The position numbers were made by a program, and so were the translations under genes. From CAYWNK01 sp047639615 (lineage in GTDB: Bacteria > Planctomycetota > UBA1135 > GCA-002686595), in assembly GCA_047639615.1 (NCBI GenBank), contig JBLIOL010000224.1:1-9638 (forward strand): a stretch of DNA of 9,638 nucleotides, given 5' to 3'. Below are positions 1-6,689 of this stretch, one piece after another. Position 1 is the stretch's first letter. Each line of letters opens with the position of its first letter. The notes under the pieces are model-generated. The model worked only from the letters and a program-made list of their open reading frames with translations. It was not told the DNA's origin and ran no database searches.

Positions 1-177
1 GATACGCGCACCCTGGCCAGTGCAACCTTGGTCTCTGTGGCTAGCGGAGTCGGACCCCTGCCGACCGCACTCTGGCGCGATGCGCGCGTCCCGCAGTATG
101 GCTTGGCCTTGACCATGGACGTGCCTGAGGTGCTCGACCTGGTCCCAGGCGAGTCGGTTCTGGCCTGGCGTCAGTAG
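1..177 (+). CDS. 3' end of an unrecognised protein gene (5' truncated by window edge)
   Basis: Frame 1 is open from the first base and ends at TAG (175-177), giving 59 C-terminal residues. The visible peptide is mildly hydrophobic and contains GVGPLPTALW and ends in LAWRQ. I do not recognise a family or catalytic motif, so no function is proposed. That it is a real gene end is supported by the uninterrupted frame and by the next start codon lying only four bases after its stop, a spacing typical of genes co-transcribed in one operon. The DUF1499 lipoprotein gene downstream is therefore probably in the same transcript and may be translationally coupled. The remainder of the gene lies to the left of the window. 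Confidence 0.6.
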   Translation, partial: DTRTLASATLVSVASGVGPLPTALWRDARVPQYGLALTMDVPEVLDLVPGESVLAWRQ

Positions 178-181
178 GGCT

Positions 182-649
182 ATGGGACGCAAGGCATGGA
201 TCGCATTGGGCCTGCTCAGCCTAGGTGGAGCAGCCATCGGTGTTGCTGGATGCCAGGTGCCTGAGCTAGGTCTGAAGGATGGGCGCCTCATGCCGTGTCC
301 CGAGAGTCCTAACTGTGTGTGCAGCTTGGACACCGATGAGGAGCACGGCATCAAGGCCTTGCCCATGCACGCGGATGCGGCGGCGACCACCGCTGCGCTC
401 AAGGCGGTCATCGCAGAGATGCCGCGCACTAAGCTCCTGGAGGAGGCGCCGAACTACCTGCGCTTTCAATTCACGAGTGGGCTGATGCGCTACAAGGACG
501 ACCTGGAGTTGCACTTGGTGCCCGAGCAAGGGCGCGTCGAAGTGCGCTCTGCATCGCGCATTGGTCACTCGGATCTGGGCGCCAATCGTGCTCGTGTGGA
601 AGAGCTGCGCGAGCGCTATCTGGCCTGGGTCGTGGCCCAGAGCAATTAG
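182..649 (+). CDS. DUF1499 family predicted lipoprotein
   Basis: The 155-residue product begins with a basic MGRK, a hydrophobic stretch (about residues 5-22) and a lipobox VAGC ending at Cys24. It is thus predicted to be a lipoprotein exported by Sec and processed by signal peptidase II. The rest matches the DUF1499 pattern: LMPCPESPNCVCS (36-48), a D-x-x-x-H element (51-55), an RYKDDLEL segment (103-110) and the hallmark VRSASRIGHSDLGANRARVE (121-140). The biochemical role of DUF1499 is unknown, so none is assigned. ATG 182 is chosen because it places the signal peptide at the N terminus and follows the previous stop by four bases. The TAG stop (647-649) overlaps the bioA stop on the other strand. 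Four Cys remain besides the lipobox or near it (39, 45, 47), two of which lie in the conserved CPxSPNC element. Confidence 0.85.
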   Translation: MGRKAWIALGLLSLGGAAIGVAGCQVPELGLKDGRLMPCPESPNCVCSLDTDEEHGIKALPMHADAAATTAALKAVIAEMPRTKLLEEAPNYLRFQFTSGLMRYKDDLELHLVPEQGRVEVRSASRIGHSDLGANRARVEELRERYLAWVVAQSN

Positions 650-1917
650 CTGACGAGGTCCAAGCAGCCCGCCATGGCGGCGGCGATGCGCTCGCACTCG
701 GACTCGGTGGTGCAGGCCGGCGGCAGGGCGTAGACCACGTTGCCAAGCGGGCGCAGTAGCACGCCCTGCTCGATGGCGAACTTGCGGATGCGCGGGGCGA
801 GGCTGGCCATGTAGCCGCCTTCGGAGCCCTCGCCGGGGTCCAGGTCCATGGCAACCATGCCGCCTAGATGACGCAGCTTGAGCACGCGCGGGTCGCTGGC
901 CAGGGGGACTAGGCGCTTGTGGATGCTCTCGCCGATAGCGCTGAGTTGCGCGGGTACATCGCGCTCCTCGCACAGGTCGAGGGAGGCTAAGGCGATAGCG
1001 CAACCCACCGGGTTAGCTGTGAAGGTGTGGCCGTGGAAGAAGGCGCGTCGGCGGTCGGCGGAGACGAAGCTCTGGAAAATCTCTTCGGTGGCCAGGGTCA
1101 CGGAGAGCGGGAAGGTGCCGCCCGTAAGGCCTTTTGCCAGGCACAGCACATCCGGCGCGACGCCCGCGCGCTCGCAGGCGAAGAGTGCGCCCGTGCGGCC
1201 GAACCCGGTCATGACTTCGTCCGCGATGAGCGGTACGCCGGCGGCGTCGCAGGCGGCCCGGGTTTCGCGCAGCCACTGCTCGGGATGCGTGAGCATGCCG
1301 GCGGCGCCTTGCAACAAGGGTTCGACCAGTACGCCTGCGGCGCGCTGACCGAGATCCGCGAGGGCGGCGGCGACGCTACCGGGCGTTGCGTGTACCGGGC
1401 GCGACTCGAAGAGCAGCTTCTGGAAGGGCAGGAAGAAGGGATCCGGATCGCCCACGGACATGGCTCCGAAGGTGTCGCCGTGGTAGCTGCCCTTGAGGGT
1501 GACGAAGACGCGGCGCTGGGGCTCTTCGGTTTGGGCCCAGCGTTGCAGCACCATTTTTAAGGCCACTTCGACCGCGGTCGAACCGTCGTCGGAGAAGAAG
1601 GCGCGCGTGAGATCGCCGGGGGTCTTCTCGCACAGGCGCTCGGCCAGGCGCACGGCGGGTTCGTGGGTGGTGCCGGCGAAGAGCACGTGGTCCAGGCGCT
1701 GCATCTGCTCAGTGGCGGCGACGACCAGGCGCGCCTCGCCGTGACCGTGCAGGATGGCCCACCAGGAGCTGATGGCGTCGATCAGCTCGGTGCCGTCGTG
1801 CAGTACCAGGCGCGCGCCGTGGGCGCTGGCCACGGCCAAGGGCTCAGCCTCGGCGCCGTGCTGGGTGTAGGGGTGCCAGGAATGCTTGGCGTCGCGGCGG
1901 ATCAGTTCACGGCTCAT
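646..1917 (-). CDS. bioA: Adenosylmethionine-8-amino-7-oxononanoate aminotransferase (BioA, DAPA synthase)
   Basis: This is a PLP-dependent class III aminotransferase that converts KAPA to 7,8-diaminopelargonate, classically with S-adenosylmethionine as amino donor, in the cytoplasm. The 423-residue product matches the usual length. Visible signatures are HPYTQ (15-19, including the substrate-site Tyr), SSWWAILHGH (50-59), GSYHGDTFGAMS (143-154, Tyr145), LIADEVMTGFGRTG with PLP-ring Asp233, the Schiff-base lysine Lys262 in LAKGLTGGTFPLS, HGHTFTANP (295-303) and LLRPLGNVVYALPP with Arg389. The SWW and HPYT motifs favour BioA over other class III transaminases such as BioK or ornithine types, although the real amino donor cannot be proven from sequence. 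ATG 1917 is preferred: the peptide then starts like known BioA proteins and overlaps the bioFD stop as ATGA. An in-frame GTG at 1956 would add 13 residues lying inside bioFD. It is the last gene of the bioB-bioFD-bioA operon. Confidence 0.96.
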   Translation of the reverse strand: MSRELIRRDAKHSWHPYTQHGAEAEPLAVASAHGARLVLHDGTELIDAISSWWAILHGHGEARLVVAATEQMQRLDHVLFAGTTHEPAVRLAERLCEKTPGDLTRAFFSDDGSTAVEVALKMVLQRWAQTEEPQRRVFVTLKGSYHGDTFGAMSVGDPDPFFLPFQKLLFESRPVHATPGSVAAALADLGQRAAGVLVEPLLQGAAGMLTHPEQWLRETRAACDAAGVPLIADEVMTGFGRTGALFACERAGVAPDVLCLAKGLTGGTFPLSVTLATEEIFQSFVSADRRRAFFHGHTFTANPVGCAIALASLDLCEERDVPAQLSAIGESIHKRLVPLASDPRVLKLRHLGGMVAMDLDPGEGSEGGYMASLAPRIRKFAIEQGVLLRPLGNVVYALPPACTTESECERIAAAMAGCLDLVS

Positions 1918-3716
1918 GCTTGGAAGAGCTCGGCGAAGGCCTGCTCGTGGATCCACTGTGAGAGGGTCTCGGCGCGCAGGGGCGTGAGGATGGGAAGCTC
2001 AAAGACGCGCTCCACATGGGTGGCCAGGGTGGCGCGGTTGGAAGGGTGGGGCTTGCCCACGAGGACTAGGGCCTCCGGGCGCAGGCCGCGCGCGGCGAGG
2101 GCTTCCAAGGAGAGCAGGGTGTGATTGAGGGTGCCGAGACCGGAGCGCGCCACCAGCAAGCAGCGCGGGCGGGCGGCCGCGATCCAGTCCAGGGTCAGGA
2201 GCTCGTCCGTAAGCGGTACGAGCAGGCCGCCGGCGGGTTCGACGATCAGGGTCTCGCCCGGGCGTAGGGCGGCGGCTAGGCGCTGGTTTAGGTGCTCGAT
2301 GTCGACATGGGAGCCGGCGGCTGCGGCGGCCTCGTGGGGCGAGGCGGGCAGAGGGAATTCCACGCCCGGTTGCTCCTCGGCATAGTCCGTGTTGACCGCC
2401 AGGTCGGCCACCTCTTGGGTGTCCGAGTCGGGGCCGGTTTGGACAGGCTTCCAGTAGCGAGTGGGGCGGTATTGGGAGGCGGCTTGCACGCAGGCGGCGG
2501 CGACCACGGTCTTGCCCACGTCCGTGTCCGTGCCGAAGACCAGGAAGGGGCGCGGGCGCGCGACGGGTGCGGAGCTGGGCTTGAGCTGCTCCTTATGGAG
2601 GGCAGAGGCCAGGCTGTCGAGCTCAGCTGTGGTGTGATCCGCGCGCAGCACAATGCGCAGGCGCGAGCTGCCGGCGGGAACCGTGGGCGGGCGCAGGGCG
2701 CGCACGTCGAGGCCCGCTGCGGTGAGCCGGGCGGCGGTCTCGAGTGCCTGCTCGGAGCTGCCAAGGAGCATGGGCAGGATCGCCGCTGTGGGGGGCGTCA
2801 CGTCCAGGGCGCTGGCGAGGTGCTTTGCATTGGCGCGCAGCTTGGTACGGGCGGCGTCGCCTTCGGTGCCTTGTACGAGCGCGATGGCCGCGCTCAGGCC
2901 GGCGCATTGGGCCGGCGGGGGAGCGGTGCTGTAGATCAGAGAGCGGGCGCCGTTGAGCAGGGTGTCGCGCAGGGCGCTGCTGCCGACCACGAAGGCGCCG
3001 CCGAGTCCCAGGGCCTTGCCGCAGGGGAAGACGCGTGCCGCGAGGCGCTCAGGTAGGGGCTGCTGTTCCGCGGCCGCCGCCCAGGCGCCGCGGCCGGCCC
3101 TGCCGAGGATACCGGCGGAGTGCGCTTCGTCGATCACCAGCCAGGCATCCTGGCGTTCGCATACGCGCGCGAGTGCGGCCAAAGGCGCCAGGTCGCCGTC
3201 CATGGAGAAGATGCCCTCGGTGACGAGGATGCGGCGGCCGGAACCCTGCGAGCTGGCTAGCAATTCCTCCGCGTGGGCGGCGTCGTTGTGATCGAAGATC
3301 TTGACCGTGGCGCGCGAGAGGCGCGCTGCGTCGATAAGTGAGGCGTGACTCAGTCGATCCGAAACGATCGTGTCGCCGCGACCCACGAGGCTGCCGATCA
3401 ACCCCAGGTTGGCCTGGTAGCCGGTTTGGAATAGAAGTGCTTCCTCTGTACCTATCCAGGCATTAGCGGCTTTCTCCGCTGTGCGTGCCACGGCGGCAGA
3501 GCCGCCGAGAAGGCGCGATGCGCGGCTGCCGGCGCCGTACTCCTGGGCGGCGGCACACATCGCTTCCACCAGGCGCGGATGGCGCGCGAGTCCCAGGTAG
3601 TCGTTCGAGGTGAAGTCGATACCGCTGGGCTCAGCGGGCTCCGCGCGCAGCAGATGGCGCGTCTCACGATCCTTGAGAGCGGACCGCAGCTCCTCGTCCA
3701 AGGCGCTGTCTGCCAC
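1914..3716 (-). CDS. bioF-bioD: Bifunctional 8-amino-7-oxononanoate synthase / dethiobiotin synthetase (natural BioF-BioD fusion)
   Basis: A single 600-residue frame carries two complete enzymes. Residues 1 to about 375 are BioF, a PLP alpha-oxoamine synthase joining pimeloyl thioester and alanine to make KAPA. They show SNDYLGL (37-43), LSHASLIDAARLS (122-134, His125), EGIFSMDGD, VIDEAHSAG (Asp196, His199), the PLP lysine Lys234 in PCGKALGLGGAFV, YSTAPPPAQ and LRPPTVPAGSSRLR (341-354). A proline-rich linker follows (about 376-389). Residues 390-600 are BioD, the ATP-dependent carboxylase making dethiobiotin from DAPA: Walker A GTDTDVGKT (395-403, Lys402), YWKPVQTG (Lys423) and VEPAGGLLVPLTD (Glu493). 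The usual VEGAGG is VEPAGG here. The start is GTG (3714-3716), seven bases after the bioB stop, with no clear Shine-Dalgarno. It leaves an N terminus slightly shorter than E. coli BioF. The stop overlaps the bioA start (ATGA). Each half has its full catalytic set, so a sequencing frameshift that fused two genes is unlikely, though the start of the BioD half is not independently marked. Confidence 0.95.
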   Translation of the reverse strand: MADSALDEELRSALKDRETRHLLRAEPAEPSGIDFTSNDYLGLARHPRLVEAMCAAAQEYGAGSRASRLLGGSAAVARTAEKAANAWIGTEEALLFQTGYQANLGLIGSLVGRGDTIVSDRLSHASLIDAARLSRATVKIFDHNDAAHAEELLASSQGSGRRILVTEGIFSMDGDLAPLAALARVCERQDAWLVIDEAHSAGILGRAGRGAWAAAAEQQPLPERLAARVFPCGKALGLGGAFVVGSSALRDTLLNGARSLIYSTAPPPAQCAGLSAAIALVQGTEGDAARTKLRANAKHLASALDVTPPTAAILPMLLGSSEQALETAARLTAAGLDVRALRPPTVPAGSSRLRIVLRADHTTAELDSLASALHKEQLKPSSAPVARPRPFLVFGTDTDVGKTVVAAACVQAASQYRPTRYWKPVQTGPDSDTQEVADLAVNTDYAEEQPGVEFPLPASPHEAAAAAGSHVDIEHLNQRLAAALRPGETLIVEPAGGLLVPLTDELLTLDWIAAARPRCLLVARSGLGTLNHTLLSLEALAARGLRPEALVLVGKPHPSNRATLATHVERVFELPILTPLRAETLSQWIHEQAFAELFQA

Positions 3717-3723
3717 GGGGAAC

Positions 3724-4680
3724 TCAGACGCGCTGGGGGTAGAGGCCCAGGCTTTGCAGAAGACTCGCGTCGGAACCGGGTTCAGGGTTCGGCGTGGTGA
3801 GCAGGGTGTCGCCCACGAAGATCGAGTTGGCGCCGGCCAGGAAACACATGGCTTGGGCTTCGTCGGAGAGCTCGGTGCGACCCGCGGAGAGACGCACGGC
3901 GGCCTTGGGCATCAGGATGCGCGCGGCGGCGACCATGCGCACGAGCTCGCCCCACTCCACGGGGGGCTGCTCCTCAAGCGGCGTGCCTTCCACGGCGACC
4001 AGGGTGTTGATCGGCACCGACTCGGGCTGGGGCTCGAGGCTCGCCAGTTCGGCGAGTAGCTCGGCGCGCGCCTTGCGGTCTTCGCCCAGACCCAGGATGC
4101 CGCCGCAGCACACGGAGATGCCGGCGTCGCGCACGTTCTGAACGGTGTCGAGGCGCGTGTCGTAGCTGCGCGTGCTGACGACCTTGTCGTAGTGACTGCG
4201 GCCCGTGTCGAGGTTGTGATTGTAGAAGTCGAGGCCGGCGGTCTTGAGTGCGCTGGCCTGGTGGGGCTCGACCATGCCCAGGGTCACGCAGGTGTCGAGG
4301 CCCATGGACTTGACCTGGCTGACCATCTCGCAGACAGCGTCAAACTCGGCGCCGTCACGCACCTCGCGCCAGGCGGCGCCCATGCAGAAGCGGTCTGCGC
4401 CGGAGTCCTTGGCGCGCTGGGCCTCGGCTACGACCTGCTCGATGGGCAACAGGCTTTCCTTGGCGAGGCCGGTTCCATGGTGCGCGCTCTGGGAGCAGTA
4501 GCCGCAGTCCTCGGGGCAGCCACCGGTCTTGATCGAGAGCAGCTGGGCGCACTCAACGGCCTGGGGGTCGTGGTGTTCGCGGTGGATTGTCGCGGCCTGG
4601 AAGACCAGTTCGAGGAGGGGCTTAGTGAGTAGCTCTTCGGCTTGGGCGAAGGCATCTGCAAGGGAAGGGGCAGCAGTCAT
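3724..4680 (-). CDS. bioB: Biotin synthase (BioB), radical SAM enzyme
   Basis: BioB inserts sulfur into dethiobiotin to make biotin. It uses a radical-SAM [4Fe-4S] cluster and a sacrificial [2Fe-2S] cluster. The 318-residue product has the CxxxCxxC motif in KTGGCPEDCGYCSQS (Cys55, Cys59, Cys62) and the auxiliary-cluster ligands by alignment with E. coli BioB: Cys99 in RFCMGAAWR, Cys131 in DTCVTLGM, Cys191 in SVCCGGILGLGE, and Arg263 in VRLSAGR. YNHNLDT (153-159), ESVPINTLV (220-228) and NSIFVGDTLLTTPNPEPGSD (285-304) are all typical. Cys192 replaces the Ser common after the third ligand; this is a mild variation. ATG 4680 aligns well with the E. coli N terminus. It is the first gene of the biotin operon, seven bases ahead of bioFD, and is divergent from kynA with only 36 bases between start codons. 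No Shine-Dalgarno sequence is evident. Confidence 0.97.
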   Translation of the reverse strand: MTAAPSLADAFAQAEELLTKPLLELVFQAATIHREHHDPQAVECAQLLSIKTGGCPEDCGYCSQSAHHGTGLAKESLLPIEQVVAEAQRAKDSGADRFCMGAAWREVRDGAEFDAVCEMVSQVKSMGLDTCVTLGMVEPHQASALKTAGLDFYNHNLDTGRSHYDKVVSTRSYDTRLDTVQNVRDAGISVCCGGILGLGEDRKARAELLAELASLEPQPESVPINTLVAVEGTPLEEQPPVEWGELVRMVAAARILMPKAAVRLSAGRTELSDEAQAMCFLAGANSIFVGDTLLTTPNPEPGSDASLLQSLGLYPQRV

Positions 4681-4716
4681 GGGCGCGGATGATAGCTCGC
4701 GTTATCTTCAGCTGTT
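4681..4716. promoter_or_regulatory. Compact divergent promoter region between bioB and kynA, with an imperfect palindrome
   Basis: The start codons of bioB (minus) and kynA (plus) are only 36 bases apart, so both promoters must sit here or reach into the coding ends. The minus strand has TATCAT at 4694-4689 (5 of 6 to the sigma70 -10 consensus), with a weak ATAACA 18 bases upstream (4718-4713). This would start transcription at or next to the bioB ATG. On the plus strand TATCTT (4704-4709) is a poorer -10 match just before the kynA ATG. Bases 4691-4706 form an imperfect dyad, GATA-N8-TATC, with 12 of 16 positions symmetric, covering both candidate -10 boxes. No BirA-type operator (TTGTAAAC half sites) or BioR-type TTAT-ATAA box is visible. 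All assignments are by eye. Confidence 0.35.
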
Positions 4717-5841
4717 ATGAGCGAGCCGAAACCCACCGTTTATTGGGAGTATTTGCGTCTGGAGCAGCTCCTATCCCTCCAGGGCGGCCTGTCCGGAGAG
4801 GGCCCGGACGCAGCCGAGGAGCTGTCCAATGACGAGGTGCTGTTCATCACAGTGCACCAGATCTTCGAGCTTTGGTTCCAGTTGGTGCTACGCGAGCTGC
4901 GCAGCGCCCGGAATTTGTTCACCGGGAAGCTGGTGGCGGAGCAGGAATTGTCCGGCGCCGTGGAACGCCTGCGGCGGGTGGCGACCATCTTCCGCACGGG
5001 GGTCTCGCACTTCGAGTTGGTGGAGACCCTGGGGTGCCACGAGTACCTGGAGTTCCGTCGCAAGCTGATGCCCGCGAGCGGATTCCAGAGCGACCAGCTG
5101 CGGCGCGTGGAGATCCTCTTCGGCCTGCGCGAGGAGGACCGCATTCCCCTGGGTGCTCCGGGCTCACACCTCTCGGCGCTTCAAGGCCCGGGTGGCAAGT
5201 CGACCCCGGCCTACGAGCGCGTGCAAGCTCAGCTCAAGGACACGCCGACCTTCAAGGATGCCATCGATAGTTGGCTGCTGCGCACGCCCATCGATGGCGT
5301 GGCCTTCGACGATCCGCGCGCGCAGGAACGCTTGGACGGCTTTCTCGAGTCCTACCTGAACTGTCATGCGGCCGAGGTGGGTGAGGATGAAGCTCACGCC
5401 CTTTCGGTGGCAGGCCGTGGGGCGGATGGCGAGCATGTGCACAAGCTCTATGAGAAGGAGCGCGCCAGCGTGCATGCCTTCCTCAATCCGAGCGTGGAGG
5501 AGGGCGGTGCGCGCACCCGACGAGTGCGCGCGGCCATGCTCTTCATCGAGACCTATAGCGATCTGCCGCTGCTCGCATGGCCGCGCCAGATCTTGGCCAG
5601 CCTGATCGAGGTCGAGCAGAGTTTCCTTGTCTTCCGACAGCGCCACGCGCGCATGGTCGAGCGCACTATCGGTCGCCGCACGGGAACGGGCGGTAGCGCG
5701 GGTGTTGCCTACTTGGACGAGACCGCCCTGCGCTATCGCATCTTCCGTGACCTGTGGGCCATCCGCACGGTCATGGTCAAGCAGGCGGCTAGCCCCGAAC
5801 TGACGAATCCCGAGTTCTACGGGTTTCGCAGCCAGGACTGA
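4717..5841 (+). CDS. kynA: Tryptophan 2,3-dioxygenase (long, animal-like form)
   Basis: This heme enzyme opens the indole ring of L-tryptophan with O2 to give N-formylkynurenine, the first step of the kynurenine pathway. The 374-residue product aligns with human and Xanthomonas TDO across active-site blocks: YWEYLRLEQLLSLQ (Tyr9), NDEVLFITVHQIFELWF (Phe43, distal His47), FRRKLMPASGFQSDQLR (Arg114, Ser121), the proximal heme ligand His310 in RQRHARMVERTIG, and RRTGTGGSAGVAYL with Thr324 exactly 14 residues after it. All heme and substrate residues I could place are kept; the usual Tyr of HQxYELWF is Phe50. It is longer than short proteobacterial TDOs (about 280-300 residues) because of a central insertion (about 140-265). 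That segment contains SWLLRTP, resembling the AWLERTP segment of animal TDO. No kynB, kynU or other kynurenine gene is adjacent. ATG 4717 has no Shine-Dalgarno sequence. Confidence 0.93.
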   Translation: MSEPKPTVYWEYLRLEQLLSLQGGLSGEGPDAAEELSNDEVLFITVHQIFELWFQLVLRELRSARNLFTGKLVAEQELSGAVERLRRVATIFRTGVSHFELVETLGCHEYLEFRRKLMPASGFQSDQLRRVEILFGLREEDRIPLGAPGSHLSALQGPGGKSTPAYERVQAQLKDTPTFKDAIDSWLLRTPIDGVAFDDPRAQERLDGFLESYLNCHAAEVGEDEAHALSVAGRGADGEHVHKLYEKERASVHAFLNPSVEEGGARTRRVRAAMLFIETYSDLPLLAWPRQILASLIEVEQSFLVFRQRHARMVERTIGRRTGTGGSAGVAYLDETALRYRIFRDLWAIRTVMVKQAASPELTNPEFYGFRSQD

Positions 5842-5857
5842 GCATTACTGATAATCC

Positions 5858-6643
5858 CTAGCGCTTAACGTCGTTTAGCTTCCAGTCGTACTTGAGGTAG
5901 CTGAGCTTGATGCCGCGGCCGTCTTTCATCCAGGCGACCGTGGCGGCTGGACCGTGCTTGGCAATCCATGCGAGTACGGCGGCGTCGTTCTTGCCGAAGT
6001 CCTTCTCGAACCAGTCGAAGATCTTTGAGATCTTGACCTTCTTGGCGGCGGCGTCGTACTGGTTGCGCAGGGCGTCGCCCAGCCAGACGGAAACTTGCTC
6101 GGCCAGTTGCTTGTCGAGCTTCGTGGCCACGTAGGCCTCGGCGCGGATGGGCGGGCAGCCGATGGAGGCGCAGTTGATCGCAGCGTGCATGCGCGCGTCC
6201 TTGAAGCGCGGGCGCAGGATCTTGTGTTCGATGGTCTCCAGGTTCAGATCCTTGCTGCTACCGAGTCCGGCGAGCTTCTGCAGAGGGATGAAGCGCTTCT
6301 CCCAGGGTCCGGCGCTGAACCAGCCCCCGATGTCCTTGATGCTCTTGAGCGGGAGCTCGTCGAGGATCAGCTCGAGCGTGTAGGCGTTGTACGCATTGAT
6401 CCAGAAGGCGAAGCGCTGCTCGCGGGTCCAGGCTTCGAAGGCCTTGGGCTGTACGGCGGAGAGGCTCTGCAGGTAGGCCCCGAGCTTGCTGCGCTGCTTG
6501 TCGAGGGCCTTGTAGTCGACTCGGTCGCCCTTTACGTGGGCTTCGAGCAGCTCGGTCAGGGCGGCGTGGTCGTGGTCGAACTTCTGGGCCCCGGCGAAAG
6601 GTGCGCAGAGCACCAGGGCGAGGCAGGCAAGGATGTGTTTCAT
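5858..6643 (-). CDS. DUF547 domain protein with signal peptide
   Basis: The 261-residue product starts with a Sec signal peptide (MKHILACLALVLCAPFAGAQ, likely cut after Ala19), so the mature protein should be periplasmic or secreted. DUF547 hallmarks follow: RFAFWINAYNAYTLELIL (77-94), IKDIGGWF (102-109), LNLETIEHKILRPRFKDARM (133-152), HAAINCASIGCPPIRAEAY (153-171) and the C-terminal YLKYDWKLND (249-258). The molecular function of DUF547 is not established. The conserved Cys158, Cys163, His139 and His153 are visible but no reaction is assigned. ATG 6643 places the signal peptide at the start. The gene converges on kynA with a 16-base gap that holds no terminator-like hairpin. It diverges from the response regulator across 144 bases and so may have its own promoter there; none is convincing by eye. 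Confidence 0.87.
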   Translation of the reverse strand: MKHILACLALVLCAPFAGAQKFDHDHAALTELLEAHVKGDRVDYKALDKQRSKLGAYLQSLSAVQPKAFEAWTREQRFAFWINAYNAYTLELILDELPLKSIKDIGGWFSAGPWEKRFIPLQKLAGLGSSKDLNLETIEHKILRPRFKDARMHAAINCASIGCPPIRAEAYVATKLDKQLAEQVSVWLGDALRNQYDAAAKKVKISKIFDWFEKDFGKNDAAVLAWIAKHGPAATVAWMKDGRGIKLSYLKYDWKLNDVKR

Positions 6644-6689
6644 AGCTAGATGGTGTTGCGCATCCTATTCGAGGGGCGGGCTCAGAGCG

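Noticed and set aside
266..1003. Long open frames antisense or out of frame to bioA, bioFD, bioB and the DUF1499 gene
   Set aside because: Their products are Arg/Ala/Gly-rich low-complexity peptides without recognisable domains, the usual mirror effect of GC-rich codon use; the opposing frames encode well-conserved enzymes.
1954..1956. Upstream in-frame GTG as bioA start (13 extra residues)
   Set aside because: The extension lies within the bioFD coding sequence and has no counterpart in BioA proteins as I know them. ATG 1917 gives a standard N terminus and a classic ATGA overlap.
4660..4740. BirA or BioR biotin operator upstream of bioB
   Set aside because: No TTGTAAAC/GTTTACAA half sites and no TTAT-ATAA box were found near the divergent starts.
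5863..5879. Inverted repeat GCT-t-AAC-gtc-GTT-t-AGC near the kynA/DUF547 junction as a terminator
   Set aside because: The stem is only two 3-bp blocks with an internal mismatch, lies within the DUF547 coding end and has no adjacent T-run.
6664..6669. TAGGAT on the minus strand as a -10 box for the DUF547 gene
   Set aside because: Only 4 of 6 bases match and no acceptable -35 lies 16-18 bases upstream.
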